A stretch of DNA of 29,077 bases from Bacillota bacterium (GCA_021810725.1 JAJZIE010000005.1:1-29077), one strand, 5' to 3'. Shown: positions 8,060 to 15,443, counted from the first letter of the stretch. Notes: a model not told the origin generated them from the letters alone. Translations and numbers: made by a program.

Positions 8060-8100
8060 AGGCCCGGGCGGTCGCCTCTTGGGCGGCCTGGCCCGGGCCT
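8060..8100. terminator. Bidirectional terminator hairpin
   Basis: AGGCCCGGGC (8060-8069) pairs with GCCCGGGCCT (8091-8100). The intervening bases form an inner stem with loop TCTT. It lies between the convergent stops of the secreted protein and the sulfocyanin-like gene and probably serves both. Confidence 0.8.
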
Positions 8101-8107
8101 ATAGGAT

Positions 8108-8617
8108 TCAGTCGGCCCGCTTGGCGGAAGCCGAAACGATCAGGCGCAGCCACATGCCGGCCGGCTCGTGGCCAGGCACCGCGCAGACGATGTAGTAGGT
8201 CCCGGCGCGCGAGGCGCGGAAGGCGAAGCGCGCGCGCTTGCCCTTGCCGACGCCGGCCGTTGCGTTCTTCATGCCCGCGCCGGGGAAGGCCGGCGCGACG
8301 CTCGTCGCGCTCTTCGTCACGACAGCGCTGTGCGGGATCGCCCCGTGGTTGAGGAAGAGCACCGTGACTTCCCAGCCACGCGGCACCGTCACTTCGCCCT
8401 TGCCCTTGGCGAGGCCGTTGAAGTTGAAGCCGCTGTTGGCTCCGTTGGCCTGGGCCTCGATGAACAGCGTCACCGTCTTCTTGGCCGGGTTCTGCGCCTT
8501 GACGATGGGAGGCGTCGCGCGGACGCCGGCGGCGGACGAGACGGCGGCCGGTCCGAGAAAGCTGCCGAAGAGGAGCAGGGAGCCCGCCATGAGGGCGGTG
8601 AGACGCGAGCGCAGCAT
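8108..8617 (-). CDS. Sulfocyanin-like blue copper protein
   Basis: A 169-residue exported cupredoxin. A signal/anchor (MLRSRLTALMAGSLLLFGSFLG) precedes a domain with FNFNG (64-68), VTVPRGWEVTVLFLN (76-90), PHSAVV (H96), then YYIVCAVPGHEPAGMW, giving type-1 copper ligands H96, C145, H150 and M155. The FNFNG plus PxGWxV pattern is that of sulfocyanins, known in acidophilic archaea and iron/sulfur-oxidising bacteria as electron carriers to terminal oxidases. ATG 8617 has GGGGGA 8 nt upstream; a longer reading from 8641 lacks a site. There is no lipobox, so the N-terminus may stay as an anchor. No oxidase genes are adjacent. Confidence 0.87.
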   Translation of the reverse strand: MLRSRLTALMAGSLLLFGSFLGPAAVSSAAGVRATPPIVKAQNPAKKTVTLFIEAQANGANSGFNFNGLAKGKGEVTVPRGWEVTVLFLNHGAIPHSAVVTKSATSVAPAFPGAGMKNATAGVGKGKRARFAFRASRAGTYYIVCAVPGHEPAGMWLRLIVSASAKRAD

Positions 8618-8663
8618 GTTTGGTTCCCCCTTTTGCCGCAAGTTACCACAGGCCGGGGCGCAG

Positions 8664-9878
8664 TCAAGTGGATGTGACCGCGTTTCCCCCCGGACCTCGC
8701 CGCAGACGCTTTTGGGCGATAAGCGGCGTCGCGAGGGCCAACCCGAGACCGAGCGCCAGATAGACGGGGGAGAGGCCGAAGCGGCCCATCGCCCAGCCCT
8801 CGAGAGGGAAGAGCGCGATCATGCCGAGGCTGAAGAGCGCTTCCGGAGCGGAGGCGATCGTCGCCCGCAGGGCATCGGGCACGGCCCGGTTGAGCTCTGC
8901 CGCGTAGAGCACGCCCACGCCACCTTCGCAGGCGTTCGAGCCAGCGAACGAGAGCGGCGCGAGTGCTCCCTTCGCCGTCCCGACCGCGGCGATGAGAACG
9001 CCGAGGGCGAGCGTGCCCCAGCGGACCAGACGCCTGTGGTGTCGATCGTCCAGGCGGTGAACGAGGGCACTGGCGGCTGCGGCGAGGAGCGAACTGACGC
9101 CGATCACCGCCGTCGCCACGAGAACCGTCTCACCCCTCTGTGTCAGGGTGGACTGGCCGTAGAGGTGGTTGCTTGTGGCGACGATGCCGAGGAGCGCGCC
9201 GAAGAGCACGAGGCCGAGAAGTCCTGGGCTTGAGCGCACCACTTGCCAGGCTTCGGCAAGGCTCGGGCGGGCAGTTGCCGCGTCGGTCGCCGCGGTGACG
9301 CCCGGCCCCGCATGCTCGGTCCGGGGCAGCAGGAGCACGGGAAGGATCGCGAGAGCGGTCAGGAAGGACTGGCCGAAGTAGGCGTACCGCCAACCGAGGC
9401 TGAGCGCGAGCCAGCCGCCCAGCGGGGAGGCGACGGCGCCGCTGAGGAGGGAGATCGCATCCATCCGGCCGTAGAGGCGCGTGAACGCCTGGCTTCCCTC
9501 GGGCAGCCGGCGGCTGAGGTCGTGCAGGAGCGCCTGGTCGGCGCCGCCGATGAAGCACCAGCCCAAGGCGCTCAAGCCAAGGGCCAAGGTACCCGGCAGA
9601 ACACCGCGCGGCGCGAGGAGGTACTCGAGCGGCGGGGCCAGGACGCCGATCAGGAGACCGATCACGAGTGATCGTCGGCGGCCGATCCGGTCGGCATAGA
9701 CGCCGGTCGGAACGCCGGCGGCGAACGAGACGAGGTGGAATGCGGCCTCGGCGATGCCCACCTGCCAGAGCGACCAGCCGACGTGCAGGAGGTAGAGGAT
9801 CCAGAGGGCTCCGGTGAGGCGCAGCCAGCGCAGGGCCACAAAGGCGTAGAAGAAGCGCAGCATCTTTCGTGCCGACAA
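8664..9878 (-). CDS. MFS exporter (12-TM), leader-regulated
   Basis: A 404-residue major facilitator with about twelve hydrophobic segments. Motif A is clear in the loop after TM2 (GVYADRIGRRRS, about residues 59-70), and the second half starts near residue 200 after a soluble linker with TDAATARPSL. The overall form fits drug/H+ antiporters of the DHA1/macrolide-efflux type, but the substrate cannot be read. The start is TTG at 9878, with GGAGGAGG 8 nt upstream. The 5' leader is unusual: a 36-codon ORF, a hairpin followed by TTTT and an arm complementary to the ribosome-binding site (see 9882-9936). That suggests induction by a compound that stalls ribosomes, possibly the exported drug. Confidence 0.88.
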   Translation of the reverse strand: MSARKMLRFFYAFVALRWLRLTGALWILYLLHVGWSLWQVGIAEAAFHLVSFAAGVPTGVYADRIGRRRSLVIGLLIGVLAPPLEYLLAPRGVLPGTLALGLSALGWCFIGGADQALLHDLSRRLPEGSQAFTRLYGRMDAISLLSGAVASPLGGWLALSLGWRYAYFGQSFLTALAILPVLLLPRTEHAGPGVTAATDAATARPSLAEAWQVVRSSPGLLGLVLFGALLGIVATSNHLYGQSTLTQRGETVLVATAVIGVSSLLAAAASALVHRLDDRHHRRLVRWGTLALGVLIAAVGTAKGALAPLSFAGSNACEGGVGVLYAAELNRAVPDALRATIASAPEALFSLGMIALFPLEGWAMGRFGLSPVYLALGLGLALATPLIAQKRLRRGPGGNAVTST

Positions 9879-9881
9879 ACG

Positions 9882-9936
9882 GGCGACCTCCTCCGAATGA
9901 AAAGGACCGGGCTGTGCCCGGTCCGAGAAGGTCGCC
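9882..9936 (-). promoter_or_regulatory. Leader structure masking the exporter's ribosome-binding site
   Basis: In the minus-strand RNA, GGCGACCTTCTC (9936-9925) can pair with GAGGAGGTCGCC (9893-9882), 12 bp including one G-U pair, which includes the exporter's Shine-Dalgarno sequence. A second hairpin sits inside this stem at 9904-9924. The upstream small ORF ends 5 nt before the 5' arm, so a ribosome paused near its stop would cover that arm and free the start site. This is the layout of translational attenuators; it is inferred from the sequence only. Confidence 0.6.
9904..9924 (-). terminator. Terminator-like hairpin in the exporter leader
   Basis: A perfect 9-bp stem (GGACCGGGC / GCCCGGTCC) with a 3-nt loop is followed on the minus strand by TTTTCATT, then the exporter's ribosome-binding site. 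It resembles a short intrinsic terminator and may attenuate read-through, alone or with the masking stem. Confidence 0.6.
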
Positions 9937-9941
9937 TGAAG

Positions 9942-10052
9942 CTACCTAGGCATCGGCGCGGGCACAGGCTCGAGAGGGCATACTTCTCCCGTAGGGCCCG
10001 CAAGGCTGAATCCGACGTGCCGGCAGACCGCGATGCCGCGCAGGAACGTCAC
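9942..10052 (-). CDS. Putative 36-residue leader peptide
   Basis: GTG 10052 has GGGAGGT 8 nt upstream (10067-10061), as good a site as those of the large genes, and the frame runs 36 codons to a TAG at 9944-9942. The peptide begins MTFLRGIAVCRHVGFSLAG and ends in a Pro-rich stretch (PLEPVPAPMPR); it contains two cysteines. A promoter lies just upstream (10084-10113). The ORF ends 5 nt before an RNA arm that can mask the exporter's start, so translation of this peptide could control the exporter. No homologue is recognised. It may instead be a free small protein or a chance ORF. Confidence 0.5.
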   Translation of the reverse strand: MTFLRGIAVCRHVGFSLAGPTGEVCPLEPVPAPMPR

Positions 10053-10083
10053 GGACCGACACCTCCCGAGGAAAGATGTCGCT

Positions 10084-10113
10084 ATCGTAAAGCCCGGGTT
10101 GGGCTCGACGCAA
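10084..10113 (-). promoter_or_regulatory. Putative sigma-70 promoter for leader ORF and exporter
   Basis: On the minus strand, TTGCGT (10113-10108) and TACGAT (10089-10084) are separated by 18 bp. This places a start of transcription about 25 nt before the leader ORF start codon. The match to consensus is moderate. Confidence 0.4.
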
Positions 10114-10234
10114 GCGGGTCCGCAGCCTTCGCCGACGGACGTGCCGATTCGATGGGTGCCCGTCCCTCAGATGATCCTGATCTGCCGATCGGATACTGGG
10201 CGCGACATCAGCCGTGGCCTGGAGGGAGCAGGAG

Positions 10235-10306
10235 ATGCGTCGATCCCAGCTTAGGCCCATCCGTATCCGGTGCTGCGGGGCGCGGGCCGCGCGTGGCTTC
10301 GCATGA
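10235..10306 (+). CDS. Putative 23-codon upstream ORF coupled to the deacetylase
   Basis: ATG 10235 follows GGAGGGAGCAGGAG, a strong ribosome-binding region, and the frame encodes 23 residues (MRRSQLRPIRIRCCGARAA, then RGFA), very basic, ending in a TGA that overlaps the deacetylase ATG as ATGA. The deacetylase itself lacks a good site of its own, so ribosomes may reach it by termination-reinitiation. Alternatively a frameshift separates a true N-terminal extension from the enzyme. The peptide itself resembles nothing known. Confidence 0.35.
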   Translation: MRRSQLRPIRIRCCGARAARGFA

Positions 10307-11097
10307 CCCTGCGCGCGCTGCCGCTGGTCGCCGTGCTGATGTTCCACGCCATCGGCCCGCCGGGACCGTATACGATCGCTCCCGCCAAGTTCGCGGACTC
10401 CCTCGCGATGCTGCAGGCCCAGCGAGTGGAGGTGCTGTCGCTCAGCCAGTTCGAGCAGTATGAACGTGGCCGGCTCCACCTGCGCAGGCCTGGCGTCCTG
10501 CTGACGTTCGACGACGGCAGCCGGTCGGCTTATACGCTTGCGACGCCGATCCTGCTCCGCTTCCATGACCACGCGGTGGCCTTCCTGATCGGCCACCGCA
10601 TCGGTCGGGATCCGCAGAGCCTGACACCGGCGCAGGTTCGAGCGATGGCGGCCACGGGCCTCTGGGCGTTCGGATCGCACACCTACAACCTGCACTCGGG
10701 TTACGGCGAGCGGCAGAACCTCCACTACTACGCGGCGCACCGTCTCAGCGCGCGACGCGTGCTGGCCCGCGACATCGCCCTTGAGGACGCAACCTTCCGT
10801 CGGCTCGGCCTTCCCCGGCCCAACGCGTTCGCGTTCCCGTTCGGCTTCTACACGCGGGCGGACGTCCGCCAGCTGCACCAGAGCTTTGCGTTCCTCTTCA
10901 CATCGAATACGGGTTTCGCGATGCCTGGCGAGTCCACGATTCCGCGGATCAACATCGGCAGCGACTTCGCGGGCGTTCTGCGTCTGACGCGTGTCCTGGC
11001 CGTCATGGACAGCGGCCGCACCACCGCGCGGCGCCAGCCTTCAGGGCCATCCACGCGGCACCGGCCCCGTGGCGCAAGCGTCGGCGTGATCCTGTGA
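10303..11097 (+). CDS. Polysaccharide deacetylase (NodB-like)
   Basis: A 264-residue carbohydrate esterase family 4-type enzyme, which removes acetyl groups from N-acetylglucosamine polymers. VAVLMFHAIG opens the barrel, LLTFDDG (68-72) gives motif 1 with the metal Asp, SHTYNLHS (H126, H131) gives the two metal histidines, and AFPFGFYTRADV (177-187) is motif 3. The form resembles IcaB/PgaB-type deacetylases. The C-terminal 30 residues are basic and low in complexity. The frame is open to a GTG at 10270, but the homologous region begins at ATG 10303, whose codon overlaps the stop of a 23-codon ORF with a strong ribosome-binding site. It has no clear signal peptide, so its location is uncertain. 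Confidence 0.87.
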   Translation: MTLRALPLVAVLMFHAIGPPGPYTIAPAKFADSLAMLQAQRVEVLSLSQFEQYERGRLHLRRPGVLLTFDDGSRSAYTLATPILLRFHDHAVAFLIGHRIGRDPQSLTPAQVRAMAATGLWAFGSHTYNLHSGYGERQNLHYYAAHRLSARRVLARDIALEDATFRRLGLPRPNAFAFPFGFYTRADVRQLHQSFAFLFTSNTGFAMPGESTIPRINIGSDFAGVLRLTRVLAVMDSGRTTARRQPSGPSTRHRPRGASVGVIL

Positions 11098-11144
11098 CCT
11101 GCCGGCCGTGTCCGGCCCAGGAGACGCGACACCCCGACGGCACG

Positions 11145-11180
11145 AAGGGACCTCGACGCCTCTCGGCGACGAGGTCCCTT
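11145..11180. terminator. Bidirectional terminator hairpin
   Basis: AAGGGACCTCGACGCC (11145-11160), loop TCTC, then GGCGACGAGGTCCCTT (11165-11180): a 16-bp stem with a single A-A mismatch. It separates the convergent deacetylase and permease genes and has A/T ends on both strands. Confidence 0.85.
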
Positions 11181-11192
11181 GCATGACGCGCG

Positions 11193-12578
11193 TCAGCGGG
11201 ACAGGTTCGCCTCCTGGCGCAGCCGCTGGCCGAGGAAGGCGATGTAGAGGCCGCCCGCCACGATCACGCCGATGATCCAGGCGATGTCCGCGCCGCCCAT
11301 GGCGTTCGAGATCGGGCCGACGTAGATCGTCGTGTCCATGAACGGCACCTCGACCAGGCAGCCGATCAGGTAGGCGGCGATCGCGAGCCAGCGGACGCTG
11401 CCGTAGCTGCTTGTGGGTGAGAAGAACGCCGTGTGGTCGTAGTGGCCGTGGCGGACGAGGTAGAAGTCCGCGAGGTTGATGGCCGTCCACGGCACGAGGA
11501 AGTACGAGAGGAACAGGATGAAGTTGGAGTAGTTCGTGAGGAAGTTGCCCTGGCCGAGGATCGCGAAGAGGGTGCCCACGATGGCGACGCCGACGATGAA
11601 GCCGACGCGCGAGCCCATCGAGGCCTTGAGGCGCATGACGGCGCCGAGCGTCGTCAGCGACGACATGAAGCCGCCGTAGAGGTTCAAGACGTTGACGGCC
11701 AGGATGCCGAGCACGATCAGGACCAGCATCACGCCGCCCAGGCCGCCCGCGAGGTGCGCCACCGTCGCGACCGCGTTGTCCATCTGCTTCGGCATCGCGG
11801 CGGCCAGGAGGGCGCCGAGCGCCATCATCCAGACCGACGCCACGACGCTGCCGACGTAGGTGTACCAGAAGGTCGAGGCGAGGTTCGTGGACTGCGGCAG
11901 GTAGCGGCTGTAATCCGCGACGTAGGGCGCGTAGGTGATCTGCCAGGTGGCGGCGACGGAGATCATCAGCAGGAACGGACCCCAGCTGAAGCCCTTGGTC
12001 GCGAAGACGGCCGCCGGGATCAGGCCGCGGCTGAAGATGGTGATGGTGATGAGCAGGAAGGCGATACCCGCCAGGTAGGCGACGATGCGCTCGTAGCTGT
12101 GGATCAGGTCGTAGCCCCAGATCGCGAGCAGCATCGCGACGATGCTGAGAATGATCACGCCGGCGTTGATCGGGAGTCCCGGCATCGCGGCGTTCAGGGC
12201 CTGGGCGCCGAGCACGTCGCTCGTGGCGAAGAAGCCGACGTACATGATGACGACGAGGATCAGCGGCAGGATAGCGCCGAAGAAGCCGAACTGCGCTCGG
12301 GACTGGATCATCTGCGGGATGCCGATCACGGGCCCCTGGGCGCTGTGGAAGGCCATGAAGAGACCGCCGAGCACGTTGCCGATGACAATGGCGATCAGGG
12401 CCCAGATGAACGGTACACCGAACACCAGGGCCAGGGCGCCCGTGACGACGGTGGTCATCTGCATGTTCGAAGACCACCAGATGTTGAAGAGGCTCGACGG
12501 CTTGCCGTGGCGTTCCTCGGGCGGGATGTAGTCGATGCTGTGCTGTTCGACGGCGAAGGGCTTGGGCTGGGCGCTCAC
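11193..12578 (-). CDS. NCS1-family permease (CodB-like)
   Basis: A 461-residue transporter of the nucleobase-cation-symport-1 family with about twelve membrane segments. The N-terminus IDYIPPEERHGKPSSLFNIWW followed by SSNMQM is the family opening before TM1, GALALVFGVPFIWALIAIVIGN and ARAQFGFFGAILP-like segments follow, and YAPYVADYSRYLP lies in TM6-7, where substrate-site residues fall. NCS1 members carry cytosine, uracil, allantoin, hydantoins or thiamine precursors. GTG 12578 overlaps the TGA of the urocanase-like gene (GTGA), with AAGGAGG 7 nt upstream, so the two are co-translated. It probably imports the substrate of that enzyme, an imidazole or related ring compound. It ends at a strong hairpin. 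Confidence 0.9.
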   Translation of the reverse strand: MSAQPKPFAVEQHSIDYIPPEERHGKPSSLFNIWWSSNMQMTTVVTGALALVFGVPFIWALIAIVIGNVLGGLFMAFHSAQGPVIGIPQMIQSRAQFGFFGAILPLILVVIMYVGFFATSDVLGAQALNAAMPGLPINAGVIILSIVAMLLAIWGYDLIHSYERIVAYLAGIAFLLITITIFSRGLIPAAVFATKGFSWGPFLLMISVAATWQITYAPYVADYSRYLPQSTNLASTFWYTYVGSVVASVWMMALGALLAAAMPKQMDNAVATVAHLAGGLGGVMLVLIVLGILAVNVLNLYGGFMSSLTTLGAVMRLKASMGSRVGFIVGVAIVGTLFAILGQGNFLTNYSNFILFLSYFLVPWTAINLADFYLVRHGHYDHTAFFSPTSSYGSVRWLAIAAYLIGCLVEVPFMDTTIYVGPISNAMGGADIAWIIGVIVAGGLYIAFLGQRLRQEANLSR

Positions 12579-14266
12579 TTGGTAACCTCCTTGCGCGGCT
12601 GGGACTCGGGTCCGATGAGTGGGGTGTGGATGGGGACGTCCTGGAGCTTGCGCCTGGAGAGCTCGTAGCCGGCGTCGGCGTGGCGGACGACGCCGATGCC
12701 GGCGTCGTTGTGGAGAACGCGCCAGACACGGCTTTCGGCCTCCTTGGAGCCGTCGCCGACGACGACCATGCCGGCATGCAGCGAATAGCCGATGCCGGTG
12801 CCGCCGCCGTGGTGGAAGGAGACCCAGTGGGCGCCCGAGGCGGTGGAGAGGAGGGCGTTCAGGATGGGCCAGTCGGCGATGGCGTCGGAGCCGTCGCGCA
12901 TGGCCTCGGTCTCGCGGTAGGGGGAGGCGACGGAGCCGGTGTCGTGGTGGTCGCGGCCGAAGACGATCGGGGCTTTCAGTTCGCCCTTGCGGACCATGTC
13001 GTTGACGCGGACGCCGAACTCCTCGCGCTCGCCGAAGCCGAGGTAGGCGATGCGGGCGGGCAGGCCCTGGAAGTGGATGTGCTTGCCGGCGAGGGTGATC
13101 CAGCGGCGCATGGCGGCGTTCTCGGGGAACATCTCGAGGACGAGCCGATCGGTCTTGTAGATGTCCTCGGGGTCGCCGGAGAGCGCGGCCCAGCGGAAGG
13201 GGCCCTTGCCCTGGGCGAAGAGGTCGCGGATGTAGGCCGGGACGTAGCCGGGGATGTCGAAGGCGTCCTTGACCCCCTGGTCGTAGGCCTCGCGGCGGAT
13301 GTTGTTGCCGTACTCGAAGCTCTCGGCGCCGCGGCGCAGGAGCGTGAGCCAGAGCTCGACGTGGTGCGCGATCGAGGCGCGGGCGAGTCTGAGATACTGC
13401 TCGGGATCCGAGGCGCGGAGCTTCGCCGCCGCCGCGACGTCGTAGCCGTCGGGGATGTAGCCGACCAGGGGGTCGTGGGCGGCCGTCTGGTCGGAGAGCA
13501 CGTCGGGCGTGATGTTCTGGTCGACGAGGTACTGCAAAAGCTCCGAGGCGTGGCACTGCACCGCGATCGAGCGGGCCTCGCCCTTCTTCTTGTAGTCGAG
13601 CGCAGCCTTGACGCCCGCCTCGATCGACGGCGCCACCTCGTCGAGGTAGCCGGAGTCGAGGCGCTTCTGGATGCGCGAGGGGTCCACTTCCGCGAGCAGA
13701 GCCACCGCATCCATCATCTTGCCCGCCAGAGGCTGCGCGCCGCCCATGCCGCCGAGACCCGCCGAGACGTAGAGCCGCCCGCGCAGCGTCTCCTGGCCGA
13801 ACTTCTGCTGCGAGAGCGCCGCCATCGTCTCGAAGGTGCCCTGGATGACCCCTTGCGAGCCGATGTAGATCCACGAGCCCGCCGTCATCTGGCCGTACAT
13901 CGTGAGGCCCATCGCCTCGAGCCGGTTGAACTCCTCGAGCGTCGCCCACTTGCCGACCAGGTTCGCGTTCGCGATCAGCACCCGCGGCGCCTCGGGCTGG
14001 GTGCGGAAGACCGCCACCGGCTTGCCCGACTGCACCAGGAGGGTCTCGTCGTTCTCGAGCTCGCGGAGCGTCGCGACGATCGCCTCGAACGCCTCCCACG
14101 AGCGCGCCGCGCGTCCCCGCCCGCCGTAGACGATCAGCTCGTCCGGCTTCTCGCCCACCCGGCGGTCCAGGTTGTTCATCAGCATCCGCATCGCCGCTTC
14201 CTGCGGCCAGCCCTTGCACGTCAACCGGTTGCCTGTCGCTGCCTGAACCTCTCTTGGCTGAGACAC
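12575..14266 (-). CDS. hutU: Urocanate hydratase-family protein lacking the signature cysteine
   Basis: A 563-residue protein, full length for urocanase, which adds water to urocanate using tightly bound NAD+. The family framework is intact: YGGRGRAARSWEAF (47-60), QMTAGSWIYIGSQG (126-139), NAD loop SAGLGGMGGAQPLAGK (168-183), NNIRREA (321-327), FGRDHHDTGSVASPYRETEA and the HHGGGTGIGYSLHAGM block. However, the signature FQGLPxRICW reads FQGLPARIAY, so the cysteine equivalent to Cys410 of the Pseudomonas enzyme is Ala (A407); the usual SPN of the RETE motif is SPY. It may act on a different imidazole. GTG 14266 has GGGAGG 8 nt upstream. It is the second gene of iclR-hutU-NCS1; no hutH, hutI or hutG is near. 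Confidence 0.87.
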   Translation of the reverse strand: MSQPREVQAATGNRLTCKGWPQEAAMRMLMNNLDRRVGEKPDELIVYGGRGRAARSWEAFEAIVATLRELENDETLLVQSGKPVAVFRTQPEAPRVLIANANLVGKWATLEEFNRLEAMGLTMYGQMTAGSWIYIGSQGVIQGTFETMAALSQQKFGQETLRGRLYVSAGLGGMGGAQPLAGKMMDAVALLAEVDPSRIQKRLDSGYLDEVAPSIEAGVKAALDYKKKGEARSIAVQCHASELLQYLVDQNITPDVLSDQTAAHDPLVGYIPDGYDVAAAAKLRASDPEQYLRLARASIAHHVELWLTLLRRGAESFEYGNNIRREAYDQGVKDAFDIPGYVPAYIRDLFAQGKGPFRWAALSGDPEDIYKTDRLVLEMFPENAAMRRWITLAGKHIHFQGLPARIAYLGFGEREEFGVRVNDMVRKGELKAPIVFGRDHHDTGSVASPYRETEAMRDGSDAIADWPILNALLSTASGAHWVSFHHGGGTGIGYSLHAGMVVVGDGSKEAESRVWRVLHNDAGIGVVRHADAGYELSRRKLQDVPIHTPLIGPESQPRKEVTK

Positions 14267-14283
14267 GGAAAAACCTCCCTGAG

Positions 14284-15072
14284 CTAGATGTTCCCGCTTT
14301 CCGGCCGGTCGCCGAGCCGGCCCAGGATGCCCTCGATCCGCGCCGCACTCGCCTGGAGGAGAGGCAGCACGCGCGTCACCTTCTCGTCGGTGAAACGGAA
14401 TGCCGGCCCGGTCACGGAGAGGGCCGCCCGGGCCCAGCCGCGGCCGCCGGGGCGCAGCGGCACGGCGAGCGCCCGCACCTCGTCGTCCATCTCGCCGACC
14501 GAATTGGCGTAGCCCAGCCGGCGTACTTCGGCGAGGTTCTCGCGCAGCCGCCCGGGGTCGGTGATGGTGGCTTCCGTGTAGCGGCTGAGACCGCCCGCGA
14601 TCACCGCGTCGAGCACGTCGTCCGGCAAGAACGCCAGGAGCGCGCGCACCGTGGCACCGGCGTGGAGCGGCTCCATCCGTCCCTTGGCGAACGAGAGCCG
14701 TACCGGTTCCTGGCTCTCGACCCGCTCGACGCAGACGCCGAAGATGCCCGCCGCCTCGACCAGCAGAACTGTCTCGGACGTGAGCCGGCTCAGCTCCCGC
14801 ATCACGGGCCGCGCCAGATCGGGCAGGGGATCGCGGAGCTGCAGGCGTCGCGCCAGTGCCGCCACCTTTTCGCCCAGGCGCAGGGCGCCTCCGCCCGCGC
14901 TTTCCAGGTATCCCGCCTCGCGCAGGCCCTGGATGTAGCGATAGGCGGTGGACGGCGGAAGTCCGGCCTGCCGCGCGAGGTCCGCGACGGTCAGCTCGGG
15001 TTCGTCCGCCGTCGCGAAAACCGCCAGGAGGCGCAGCCCCCGCTCGAGGCTGGATCCGCTGCGACGCGCCAA
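14284..15072 (-). CDS. IclR-family transcriptional regulator
   Basis: About 262 residues, the usual length. Residues 6-70 form the winged helix (SSLERGLRLLAVFA, LTVADLARQAGLPPSTAYRYIQGL with REAGYLE), and the rest is the IclR effector domain, with VCVERVESQEPVRLSFAKGRMEPLHAGATVRALLAF (the usual G-x-x-x-P-L-H-A-G-A-x-G segment) and a late GWARAALSVTGPAFRF. AAGGAGG (15082-15088) lies 9 nt before TTG 15072, which is chosen over an ATG at 15093 whose ribosome-binding site would be poor. It is the first gene of the operon with the urocanase homologue (17 nt gap) and the permease. A palindrome at 15091-15105 suggests autoregulation. Confidence 0.9.
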   Translation of the reverse strand: MARRSGSSLERGLRLLAVFATADEPELTVADLARQAGLPPSTAYRYIQGLREAGYLESAGGGALRLGEKVAALARRLQLRDPLPDLARPVMRELSRLTSETVLLVEAAGIFGVCVERVESQEPVRLSFAKGRMEPLHAGATVRALLAFLPDDVLDAVIAGGLSRYTEATITDPGRLRENLAEVRRLGYANSVGEMDDEVRALAVPLRPGGRGWARAALSVTGPAFRFTDEKVTRVLPLLQASAARIEGILGRLGDRPESGNI

Positions 15073-15090
15073 CGTACGAAGCCTCCTTGG

Positions 15091-15124
15091 CATTCCCGTG
15101 GAATGAGAACTTTCCCGTAGAATG
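15091..15124 (-). promoter_or_regulatory. Putative IclR operator: palindrome plus imperfect copy
   Basis: CATTCCCGTGGAATG (15091-15105) is a perfect 6-3-6 palindrome of the size and style of IclR-family sites. A second copy, TTTCCCGTAGAATG (15111-15124), is imperfect and lies 19 bp away, nearly two helical turns. Both sit immediately upstream of the iclR start codon, overlapping the probable leader, which suits autorepression of the whole operon. Confidence 0.6.
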
Positions 15125-15443
15125 CTGCAGAAAGATTCGCGTGCCAGACCACGCTTCCTGCCGTTCACGGCAAGGGACACATGGTCCGAATGTCGCAAGT
15201 TGTCGGTCTCAAGGTACACGGGACTTTGACCCTGTGGCGCGCGAAAGTGCAGACCCGCAACTCCCGACGGAGGCCGGGACGACCGGGCCCCCGGCACGGT
15301 GGCGCTACCCCCGCACCGAGTTCATGCGCGCGGAGTGCCGCGTTGGGCCAATGGCTCTTTTGTATTGCTCATCCAAGGTGCATCGAACTGGCCCCGCCGC
15401 CCGTGATGAGGCGCTCTCGACGCTGACGCCACACGGGCAAGCG
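15125..15443. other. Intergenic stretch without a supported gene
   Basis: About 320 bp between the putative operator and the arsC stop. A short plus-strand frame from 15181 to 15426 has no ribosome-binding site and a composition like out-of-frame reading. No repeat, RNA gene or clear terminator was seen. Confidence 0.4.

Noticed and set aside
12626..14287. A 553-codon plus-strand frame opposite the urocanase-like gene
   Set aside because: It is the antisense shadow of a conserved gene in high-GC DNA, with no recognisable domain.
11193..14348. A single 1051-residue minus-strand reading frame that seems to fuse a long protein to the NCS1 permease
   Set aside because: The first part is an out-of-frame reading of the urocanase-like gene with Arg/Gly/Pro-rich composition; the permease has its own GTG and ribosome-binding site at 12578.
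15181..15426. A small plus-strand protein upstream of iclR
   Set aside because: No ribosome-binding site and an out-of-frame-like composition.
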